In this document: one piece after another, positions 1 through 6,516 of the stretch | Position numbering within the stretch: position 1 is the first letter of the stretch | How the letters are laid out: every line of letters starts with the position of its first letter | Position numbers and translations under genes: made by a program | From: a virus | IMG/VR virus record: IMGVR_UViG_3300035181_001340 | Location: 1 to 28,719 of that record | Length of the DNA stretch: 28,719 nt | Reading direction: 5' to 3' (one strand) | The notes under the pieces: model-generated | What the model was told of the DNA's origin: nothing | The model's database searches: none | Seen by the model: only the letters and a program-made list of their open reading frames with translations

Positions 1-153
1 CAGGTTGGGGTCCTCGCCACCGCCACCGCCGAAGATGGTCGTATCCGCGTTGCTCGCGGTCCGCGCGGTGCCCTGCGACAGCGCTCCGGCGGATCCCATG
101 CCACCAGTCGTGTCGACCGGGGTGATGGGCGGGTTCGGGTCTGTCGTCGTCAT
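1..153 (-). CDS. N-terminal fragment of a probable structural protein
   Basis: ATG 153 follows CAGGAG closely and the frame stays open for 51 codons to the window edge. The visible peptide is Thr/Pro/Gly-rich, contains A-R-T-A-S near residue 31-35 (similar to R-T-A-S in the portal N terminus) and then a run of five glycines. The rest lies outside the window, so no function can be given. Confidence 0.65.
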   Translation of the reverse strand, partial: MTTTDPNPPITPVDTTGGMGSAGALSQGTARTASNADTTIFGGGGGEDPNL

Positions 154-194
154 GGCTCCTGCTTCCTCGCGTTCGTATTCGGTTCAGGCCGGGA

Positions 195-770
195 TCAGGA
201 CTGGGGCTCAGCGGCCGGAGCCAGAGCAGCGTCGGCAGCGGCGAGCGCGTCCGAGGCTGCCTGCACCGAGTCGACCGAGTCGGTCGGGTCGTTGACCTGG
301 ATCGCGTCAGCGCCCTGCTCGCTCCCCGGTGCGAGGAGCGTTCCCTCGGTCGCAGGAGCCTCGGAGACGGGCTCGACGACGGGCTCGACCTCCTCAGCCA
401 CCGGCTCGGAGATGGGCTCTGCCTGGGCCTCTGCGGCCTCGGCAAGGACCTCCGGGTCCGACGTGACGTCGGTCGGCTGCGGGTCGCCCTCGATGACGGG
501 GATCGCCCCCTCGTCCTCCGGGGTGGGGATGACCTGGTCAGAGACGATCTCGCCCTCGGGGATCTCATTCTCGTCCACGGGGAACGGGTCTGCGTCGACC
601 ACGCCGTACGCCGCGTTCACCAGGTCGCGGGTCTCCGACTCGGGGCGGAAGGCCCGCCCCTCCGGGAGGCCGATGGACGCGCTGTCGACGACGGCCGTGC
701 CCGAGTGGGCTCCACCGGTCTCCGACGTGTCCAGAGTGCCGGTTGCGGCACCGAGGTCCTGCTCGCTCAT
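195..770 (-). CDS. acidic, probably disordered protein, 191 aa
   Basis: The start is ATG 770, 11 nt after the upstream stop with AGAGGAAG before it; an in-frame upstream start would overlap the previous gene. Composition is dominated by Glu, Pro, Ala, Val and Asp, with imperfect repeats of E-P-V-x-E and V-E-P-V-V-E-P-V near 135-155 and an Ala-rich end (S-D-A-L-A-A-A-D-A-A-L-A-P-A-A). There is no Cys and no membrane segment. Such proteins can be virion fillers, chaperones or linkers; no function is assigned. Confidence 0.7.
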   Translation of the reverse strand: MSEQDLGAATGTLDTSETGGAHSGTAVVDSASIGLPEGRAFRPESETRDLVNAAYGVVDADPFPVDENEIPEGEIVSDQVIPTPEDEGAIPVIEGDPQPTDVTSDPEVLAEAAEAQAEPISEPVAEEVEPVVEPVSEAPATEGTLLAPGSEQGADAIQVNDPTDSVDSVQAASDALAAADAALAPAAEPQS

Positions 771-781
771 CGTGCTTCCTC

Positions 782-1327
782 TCAGATCTGCTGGGTCTCG
801 CGCGGGTTCATGACGGTACGGATCCACCGGGTGTGCGACGTGTCGCCCTCCTGCACGGACTCGGGCACGAACTCCGGCGCGAGGTCCTTGTGCAGATCAC
901 ACAGGGTGGGCTTGGCGTACTGCTCCTTCTCGCGGACGGCCACCGGCTCTCCGCAGAGGCCCTGGCCGCGCGAGTTCGGGCCGATGCACGAGACCTGGAT
1001 GATGTCGTTGTTGCTGGCCTGGTCGATCGCCGAGACGGCGTTGGCCGCTGCCTGCTGCGTGCGGGCCTGCCAGGACGCGGTCTGCTTCTCCAGGGCGGCG
1101 ACGGCGACGGGGTCGCTCTCGTCCTTGAGGAGCGTCAGCACGCCGCGCGAGAGGGCTCGCGTGAACGACGGGAGGGAGAGCATCTCCTCCGGGATCGGCT
1201 GGATGTCGTTTCCGGTGGGGTCGCCCTTGCCCGCCCACTCGACCACGATCGTTCCCTTGGGATCCGACGCGAGAACGGTGGGGCCGTCCTGGTTGTTCTG
1301 GACGTACACGGGGGCGAGGACCGGCAT
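782..1327 (-). CDS. probable structural protein, 181 aa
   Basis: ATG 1327 lies 7 nt after AAGGAG. The N-terminal third is beta-leaning (P-V-Y-V-Q-N-N-Q-D-G, T-I-V-V-E-W-A-G-K-G). The middle is a long helix (S-F-T-R-A-L-S-R-G-V-L-T-L-L, A-A-L-E-K-Q-T-A-S-W-Q). A small Cys cluster (I-Q-V-S-C-I-G-P, L-C-G-E-P-V, T-L-C-D-L-H) near 113-146 could hold zinc. It directly follows the capsid gene and leads the next group, so a head-completion or virion role is likely, but no family was recognised. Confidence 0.7.
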   Translation of the reverse strand: MPVLAPVYVQNNQDGPTVLASDPKGTIVVEWAGKGDPTGNDIQPIPEEMLSLPSFTRALSRGVLTLLKDESDPVAVAALEKQTASWQARTQQAAANAVSAIDQASNNDIIQVSCIGPNSRGQGLCGEPVAVREKEQYAKPTLCDLHKDLAPEFVPESVQEGDTSHTRWIRTVMNPRETQQI

Positions 1328-1365
1328 GACAGGCTCCTTGAGTCAGTGGGACCCAGTCGGGTCTC

Positions 1366-1401
1366 CTACCCCTTCCCCGGAGAAGTGGGCTCCAGGACAG
1401 G
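1366..1401 (-). promoter_or_regulatory. intergenic element copy A
   Basis: Minus strand: CCTGTC (1401-1396), 20 nt ending CTTCTCCGGG, then GAAGGGGTAG (1375-1366), 38 nt before ATG 1327. CTTCTCC and GGGGAAG form the most stable internal hairpin of the seven copies. Confidence 0.7.
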
Positions 1402-1435
1402 GTTCACGGCGCTGCGAGTCGCCATGGGACAGCAT

Positions 1436-1471
1436 GGAGCCCCCTCCGTCGCGATGACGGGAGGGGGCTCC
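1436..1471 (-). terminator. hairpin terminator after the major capsid gene
   Basis: GGAGCCCCCTCC and GGAGGGGGCTCC pair, extended by GTC/GAC across a short loop with one bulged base, 24 nt after the capsid stop. No long T-run follows. Its place between the capsid gene and element A supports termination or mRNA 3'-end protection. Confidence 0.75.
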
Positions 1472-1494
1472 GGCTCAGCCGACCTAGTGGCAGG

Positions 1495-2484
1495 TCAGGA
1501 CTTGGTGATGCTGGCGAGGCCGCGCGGGTTGAGGATGGCCATCGAGACCATCTCGTCGAAGACCCAGCCCTTCCAGAACGCCTCGACGTTGTGGTTCTCC
1601 TCGACGTCCAGGCTGTAGAGCACCGGGAAGACACCGAGGAAGTTGGGCTCCGGCGTGAGGAACACCTTGCCCTGGGGCACGATGATCGAGCGCTGGATCT
1701 GGAACTCGCCGAACGAGGTGATGGTCTCGCCCGCGACGACTCGGTCCTTGAACGCCCAGCCGGTCTGGTTGATGTCCCAGCGGTAGAGGTCGCGGAAGTC
1801 GAACGGGTTGATGAGGATGCGAGCGGACTGCAACTCGTGCAGGTCCGTCATCGCCACCGCCGAGTAGAGCGAGCCGGGGGTGAGGTACCCGGACGCCTCG
1901 GTGATGTTGTGGTTGGGCGTGACCGTGTGGTCCGGGCGCGAGGCGTAGTCCGTGATGGCCGCCTGGAGCAGGACCAGGAGGCGCGAGTCCTCCTGCTTGA
2001 GGATGGCCTGCTTGGTCTCGTCCTGCGCCTGCTCGACCGCGTTGATGCGGAGGTAGAACAAGTCCTCCTTGCGGATCGCCGGACGCGAGGCGATGCGGAA
2101 GAACCGCACCGGGACGCGCTTGCCCTCGAACGGGGTCACGCGGACCTCGCCCTCGGTGCCGGACAGGATGTAGGCCTGGCCGAGGTCGTCCCAGACGTCG
2201 TACTCGACCGGGGTGCCCGGGGTGACCGGGTCCTCGACGAGGACGTTGCGCACGATGCCCTGGTAGCGCAACTTCAACTGGATCGGGCCGATCATGCCGA
2301 CGCCGAGGCGACGGATGCCGGAGACCTCGTCCTGGAGGATGAGGGCCATCTTCTTGACCTTGGCCTCGTGGGTGAGGCTTGCGCCCCGCTCACGACGCTC
2401 GATGATGCTGGCGACGTAGTCGTCGCTCTTGCGCGCGACCTTGCCCTGGAGGCCGGAGGCCGTGGCAACGAGTCCCTGACTCAT
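1495..2484 (-). CDS. major capsid protein (HK97-like fold)
   Basis: ATG 2484 follows AGAAGGAC. At 329 residues it has the usual length for a phage major capsid protein. Pattern features include a helical N-terminal arm (1-50), R-Y-Q-G-I-V-R-N-V-L-V-E-D-P near 73-86, a long helix rich in Gln/Glu/Ala (V-E-Q-A-Q-D-E-T-K-Q-A-I-L), the segment A-R-I-L-I-N-P-F-D-F-R-D-L, and the beta-rich end I-I-V-P-Q-G-K-V-F-L-T-P-E-P with V-E-A-F-W-K-G-W-V. No long cleavable delta domain is visible; G-K-V-A at 14-17 is the nearest thing to the recurrent motif. A strong hairpin follows the gene. Confidence 0.8.
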   Translation of the reverse strand: MSQGLVATASGLQGKVARKSDDYVASIIERRERGASLTHEAKVKKMALILQDEVSGIRRLGVGMIGPIQLKLRYQGIVRNVLVEDPVTPGTPVEYDVWDDLGQAYILSGTEGEVRVTPFEGKRVPVRFFRIASRPAIRKEDLFYLRINAVEQAQDETKQAILKQEDSRLLVLLQAAITDYASRPDHTVTPNHNITEASGYLTPGSLYSAVAMTDLHELQSARILINPFDFRDLYRWDINQTGWAFKDRVVAGETITSFGEFQIQRSIIVPQGKVFLTPEPNFLGVFPVLYSLDVEENHNVEAFWKGWVFDEMVSMAILNPRGLASITKS

Positions 2485-2547
2485 GTGCGTGTCCTTCTCT
2501 CTCTGGTCTGTGTCTCGACGTTGGTCGGTGTGCTGTCAGGCCCCGTA

Positions 2548-3069
2548 CTAGACGGTGCCGGTCAGCCCGCCGATGGTGATCTTGGTCGCCGAGTTGACCT
2601 TGAGGAGTCGCGCGACCGGGTTGGTGGTGAGGGTGCCGCGACCGCCCTGGCCTGCGACCGTCAACTTGCCACGGTTCGCGCCGTCCACGATCGCGTGCAC
2701 CAACTTGATGGTGCCGTCGCCCGGGTCGGTCCAGGTCGATCCGGTGTCGAACGCCGGAGCGAGGATCTCGAACTCCGCGTCGGGCGTGAGGGCCCAGACC
2801 GCGAAGGCGTTGATGCCCGAGTCGAGCACCTCGTCGATCTCGTCGCCGCCGACGTACAGAGCGCCGAGGCCGTAGACCGGGTGACTGGCGGCGGAGACCA
2901 GGGTGACGTTCTCACCCGAGGTCTTCTCGAACGCCATGCCCGGCCAGATCTGGACCGACCGGTCCCACGCCGCGTCCAGGAAGACCGACTTGGGGGTCGC
3001 CTGGGTCCAGGCGTAGAGCGGACGGATGGTCCGCTTGATGTAGGACTTGGTGAGACGAGTGCGCAGCAT
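2548..3069 (-). CDS. capsid accessory (decoration-like) protein, 173 aa
   Basis: ATG 3069 lies 8 nt after GGAGG. The protein is beta-rich with few charges clustered: V-Y-G-L-G-A-L-Y-V-G-G-D-E-I-D, F-A-V-W-A-L-T-P-D-A-E-F, G-T-I-K-L-V-H-A-I-V-D-G-A and a Gly/Thr-rich end (K-I-T-I-G-G-L-T-G-T-V). Gene position directly before the major capsid gene, and its size, fit a head decoration or stabilising protein. No sequence family was recognised with certainty. It shares a group with the capsid gene, with 63 nt between them and no terminator, so the two are probably co-expressed at high level. Confidence 0.6.
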   Translation of the reverse strand: MLRTRLTKSYIKRTIRPLYAWTQATPKSVFLDAAWDRSVQIWPGMAFEKTSGENVTLVSAASHPVYGLGALYVGGDEIDEVLDSGINAFAVWALTPDAEFEILAPAFDTGSTWTDPGDGTIKLVHAIVDGANRGKLTVAGQGGRGTLTTNPVARLLKVNSATKITIGGLTGTV

Positions 3070-3116
3070 CGGCTCTTACCTCCGTCTGGGATGGAGCCGA
3101 ACTGCCCGGCTCGCCT

Positions 3117-3152
3117 TCAAGCCTTCATCGGTGAAACAGGCACTTCGACAGG
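3117..3152 (-). promoter_or_regulatory. intergenic element copy B (divergent core)
   Basis: Minus strand: CCTGTC (3152-3147), 20 nt ending TTTCACCGAT, then GAAGGCTTGA (3126-3117). The core differs from GAAGGGGTAG, but the spacer length and the ACCGAT-GAAG part are kept. It lies between the terminator at 3174-3205 and ATG 3069. Confidence 0.55.
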
Positions 3153-3173
3153 ACTGGGATCCTTAGGAAAGCC

Positions 3174-3205
3174 GAGAGCCCCACCCGGTCTCGGGCGGGG
3201 CTCTC
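3174..3205 (-). terminator. strong hairpin terminator after the candidate scaffold gene
   Basis: On the minus strand GAGAGCCCCGCCCG pairs with CGGGTGGGGCTCTC (14 bp with one G-U) around the loop AGAC, 44 nt after the stop. Outside it, CCTTAGG (3161-3167) and CCTAAGG (3207-3213) form a second nested pair. The following GGCTTTCC holds only a short T-run, as is usual in high-G+C genomes. Confidence 0.75.
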
Positions 3206-3248
3206 GCCTAAGGCAACGACCTCCAGGGGTCGTCCGACCTCCGATTGC

Positions 3249-4028
3249 TCAGAGGAAGAGGTCCTCGTCGCCACCGTCAAGCGAGGCGGTGGTGGACAGG
3301 GACGAGGAGTCCGGGACGAGCGACGGGCTGACCCGCTGCACTCCGGCCGAGCGCGGAACCGTACCGGTCGAGCGCGAGGCCTGACGACGCGGACGGGCAT
3401 CCACGACCTTCGAGAGGACACGGACCTCGTGCTCCAGCATCTCGTTGGAGATGCTGGCGTCCTTCTCGATCTTCGCAGCGAGGACGAGGTCGTCGCCCTG
3501 CGCCAGACCGGCCGAGACGCGGAGCCGCGCGAGGTGCATCGCAGCCATGGTGCGGTTGGCTGCGATGGTCCACGGGAACGCGGGCTGCGGGTCGTCCGGG
3601 TTGCCGACGCGGACGTCGACCTCGGTGCGCACTGCGGGCAGCGGCACCTCTCCGGTGTTGGTGCCTGCGACCGGAGCGGTCACGTCGACCTGCTGGCCGA
3701 AGGGCGAGGTGGGCAGGGACTCTCCGACGTTGGTCGGGTTGTCCTGCATCTCCGCCGCGAGTCCGTTCATGGAGCCGGGGGTGGCCCCCATGACCGTCGG
3801 GTCGTCGTGGGCCTCGGCGGTGGCGGCCTGCTCGGTCGTCTGCGAGGGCCCCTGCTCGCCCGGGTCCGGGACCGGCTGCGCGGGGTTGTTGATGTCGGCG
3901 GTCTTCGCTGCGATGGCGGTCATCTGCGGCTGGAGACCAGCGACGTGTGCGATGAACGCGACCTGGGCACGGAGGGTCGCGATCTCTCGCTGCTGCTCCT
4001 GCATCGCCTGCACGAGGGGACGGGCCAT
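3249..4028 (-). CDS. candidate scaffolding protein, 259 aa
   Basis: ATG 4028 follows GAAGGTAGG. It begins with a coiled-coil-like helix (residues 5-35, M-Q-E-Q-Q-R-E-I-A-T-L-R), then A-A-K-T-A at 40-44, a match to the recurrent motif. A long Pro/Thr/Gly-rich, acidic and probably disordered stretch covers 45-140. A helical, charged segment follows (N-R-T-M-A-A-M-H-L-A-R-L-R, M-L-E-H-E-V-R-V-L-S-K), and the tail ends G-G-D-E-D-L-F-L. The position between protease and capsid genes, the low complexity, coiled coil and short C-terminal peptide fit a scaffold. There is no family match, so this is inferred from context. A strong terminator follows. Confidence 0.5.
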   Translation of the reverse strand: MARPLVQAMQEQQREIATLRAQVAFIAHVAGLQPQMTAIAAKTADINNPAQPVPDPGEQGPSQTTEQAATAEAHDDPTVMGATPGSMNGLAAEMQDNPTNVGESLPTSPFGQQVDVTAPVAGTNTGEVPLPAVRTEVDVRVGNPDDPQPAFPWTIAANRTMAAMHLARLRVSAGLAQGDDLVLAAKIEKDASISNEMLEHEVRVLSKVVDARPRRQASRSTGTVPRSAGVQRVSPSLVPDSSSLSTTASLDGGDEDLFL

Positions 4029-4071
4029 TACTACCTACCTTCATGGCGCGGCGACCCCACGGCGGGGTTGC

Positions 4072-4107
4072 TCACCCCTTCATCGGAGAAGAGGCCTCCT
4101 CGACAGG
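4072..4107 (-). promoter_or_regulatory. intergenic element copy C
   Basis: Minus strand: CCTGTC (4107-4102), 20 nt ending CTTCTCCGAT, then GAAGGGGTGA (4081-4072, one difference). CTTC and GAAG can pair across a six-base loop. A short CCCC/GGGG hairpin lies between it and ATG 4028. Confidence 0.7.
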
Positions 4108-4113
4108 ATCGGA

Positions 4114-6516
4114 TCACACCATCATCGAGGAGATCGACTGCATGGCCGCCTGACCGCACCGGGGGCAGGCGTCGCCCTCGATCATGCCTGGGCTCGCGAC
4201 CTGCGAGTCCATGGCAGAGTCGCCCTGACTGGTCGGCTGGCCGCCGTCGGCCTGGAAGCCGCAGGCGGGGCAGATGAGGTCGGACACGCCGTCGTCCGGT
4301 GTCCCGGGCTCGCCGTCGGTGGCCGGAGCGGGCTCCTGCCCATCCATGCCAGGCTCGGGGATCCCCTGCTGCGACGGGTCGATCGGGTTTCCCTCCTCGT
4401 CCAAGCCACCGGGCTCAATAGGCTGCTCAGGGCTCGGCGCGTTCGGACCAGGGGCGAAGGGCTCGCCCCCCTGGTTGAAGTACGTGTTGGCCGCACCCGG
4501 GTCGATCGGCTGGCCGCTCTCGTCGAGGTTCCCCGGGATGAGCATGTCGTTGGACGCCGACTGTGCGTCGGCCGCTGCGATCCCGTTGGGGTCGGCCTGG
4601 TCGGTATTCGGCATGGCGTCCCCGCCGCCGGGCTGCGTCGGGTCGTTCGGGTCGCCACCGATCATGCCGTCCTCGGACAGGGCGCTCGGGTCCATGGGGT
4701 CGTTGAGACCCATACCGCCGCCCTGGTTCTCCTGCGCCCCAGCACCACCGACGACATCACCATCAGCGTTCATGCCTGGCTGCTCGATGCCGTTCTGGTC
4801 GGCCACGTCCTTGCGGAGGTCGACCTCCCGGGCTACCGAGGTGTCGGGGTCCATGAACATCTGCGGGGGACGGAAGAAGCCGCAGACCTGGCATCGGTCG
4901 CCGTCCCACGAGTCATCGTTGCCGCAGACCGGGCACTCAGACTCGCGCAGCGTGTCGACGTCGTTGGGGGCCTTGATGTCGCCGTACGCGAGCCGGTCCA
5001 TGCGCGAGCCCTCCTTGGTGACGCCCTTCCCCTCGGACTTGAGGTTGACGGCGTGCTTCACGTCCTCGGGGGCCGACGAGTAGCCGGTTCCGGGGATCTT
5101 CCCGAGCAGGCCCGGGTGGTGCTCGCCAGCGTAGGAGTTCCAGTGCTCGATCGACTTGCGAGCGAGCGATGCGCTGGAGGACGACGAGGTCTTCGAGGCA
5201 GCACGGTCCTCCTCCTCGTTCAGCCGCTGACGGACGAGCCATGTCGCCGCCTGCACCTGGTGCGCGCTGACCTTGTGGCCGACCTTCTTCGAGATGCGCT
5301 TGGCTGCGAGGTGGTAGGCGTGAGAGGCCTCGTCGTAGCGGCCCTTGTTGCCCAACTTCGAGTAGGAGTAGGCGATGTCGGATGCACGTCGGCCGGTGGC
5401 TACGGAGAGCGCGTGACGGTCGATGACCACGTGCGAGTCATTGTCATCGGCGTTCCCGCCGTGCTCGATCAGGTGAGCGAACGCGCGAGTCTTCGGACCG
5501 GCCAGCACCTTGTCGTAGTGCTCGCCATCGAGCATGCGACCGGCGGCCTTCTTCTGATTCTCCGAGGCCAGCACGCCTTCGCCCTTGCCGCCCATCGGCG
5601 TCTTGGTCCGAGCGACCTTCGCAGCGGTCATGATGTTGGTGGCCCAGTGGGTCTGGGGCGAGTAGTTCGAGACAAGCCCGGCCATCACGTGCATCGGCGT
5701 GCCCGTGTCGTTGGCGATGTGCTTGGCCATGTGGTGGGCATCGTGGTACCACGACATGCCGGTGTGGATCTCGTCCGGAGTGGCCTTGTCCCAGTGGTCG
5801 ACGATGTGCTTCGCGTTGATCTTGTGCTTCGCGTTCCAGGCTTCCCCCTCAGCCTTCTCGCGAGCCACCGTCTGCTTGTGCACCTCGTACTCGGAATCGG
5901 ACATCTCGCCGACCGGCTTCTTCGGCTTGGCCTCGAAGAAGTAGAGGAAGGCCTCCAGGGTCAGCGAGGCGTTTCGGTCCAACTCCTTGAAGCGCTGGCG
6001 ATCCGCGTACGACAGCGGCTCGTCCTCGGGGTGGTTGAACTGGGTGTAGGAGTCGCCGTTGCGCTTGACCCACGAGTTGAGGTGCCGCTGGAGACGAGAC
6101 CGGGTGTACTTGCTCGCGAGTCCCTCGATCTCGTCGTGCCCCATGGCATCGCTGTAGCCCGGCAGGTGCGGCGAGTCGACCGGCTGGTCGCCGTCGTAGA
6201 TGTGGTAGCGAGACCCGCCGTTGTACTCCGCGCGGTAGCCGCTCGGGTGCTCGGCGAAGAACCGGCGGGGACCGGCCGCCTCGACGTCGATACCTGCCTC
6301 CGACTCGGCAGCAGCGTCCGGTGTGTCGATCGGGTAGGCCTGGTGGGGCACCCCGGCACCGGCCGTGATGTCGTGCTGCCAGGAGTACTTGTCGGGGCTT
6401 CCGTCGTTGACCTTGTAGATGTCCGAGCCACAGATACGGCACGAGGACATCTCTCGCCCCGAGTGCTTGCCTGCGGCCTCTTCGTCCTTGGGGTACGGAC
6501 CAGCGGTCGTCCTCAT
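4114..6516 (-). CDS. modular protein with DUF7178-like helical domain, 800 aa
   Basis: The start is ATG 6516, sharing one base with the preceding TGA (TGATG) and 8 nt after AGGAGCGAGGG. C26/C29 form an N-terminal pair. Residues 90-160 match the HPSG domain of the protease gene. Residues 233-436 form a helical domain with W-Y-H-D-A-H-H, N-Y-S-P-Q-T-H-W-A-T-N, V-L-A-G-P-K-T-R-A-F and V-V-I-D-R-H-A. That pattern is common in actinophage and plasmid proteins and is, I think, catalogued as DUF7178; I am not certain of the number. AASKTS (439-444) ends this domain. C528/C531 with C542/C545 is a zinc ribbon. Residues 560-745 are Pro/Gly/acidic with a repeated L-D-E-x-G-x-P-I-D-P. A last ribbon uses C749/C752 and C784/C787. 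Confidence 0.75.
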   Translation of the reverse strand: MRTTAGPYPKDEEAAGKHSGREMSSCRICGSDIYKVNDGSPDKYSWQHDITAGAGVPHQAYPIDTPDAAAESEAGIDVEAAGPRRFFAEHPSGYRAEYNGGSRYHIYDGDQPVDSPHLPGYSDAMGHDEIEGLASKYTRSRLQRHLNSWVKRNGDSYTQFNHPEDEPLSYADRQRFKELDRNASLTLEAFLYFFEAKPKKPVGEMSDSEYEVHKQTVAREKAEGEAWNAKHKINAKHIVDHWDKATPDEIHTGMSWYHDAHHMAKHIANDTGTPMHVMAGLVSNYSPQTHWATNIMTAAKVARTKTPMGGKGEGVLASENQKKAAGRMLDGEHYDKVLAGPKTRAFAHLIEHGGNADDNDSHVVIDRHALSVATGRRASDIAYSYSKLGNKGRYDEASHAYHLAAKRISKKVGHKVSAHQVQAATWLVRQRLNEEEDRAASKTSSSSSASLARKSIEHWNSYAGEHHPGLLGKIPGTGYSSAPEDVKHAVNLKSEGKGVTKEGSRMDRLAYGDIKAPNDVDTLRESECPVCGNDDSWDGDRCQVCGFFRPPQMFMDPDTSVAREVDLRKDVADQNGIEQPGMNADGDVVGGAGAQENQGGGMGLNDPMDPSALSEDGMIGGDPNDPTQPGGGDAMPNTDQADPNGIAAADAQSASNDMLIPGNLDESGQPIDPGAANTYFNQGGEPFAPGPNAPSPEQPIEPGGLDEEGNPIDPSQQGIPEPGMDGQEPAPATDGEPGTPDDGVSDLICPACGFQADGGQPTSQGDSAMDSQVASPGMIEGDACPRCGQAAMQSISSMMV

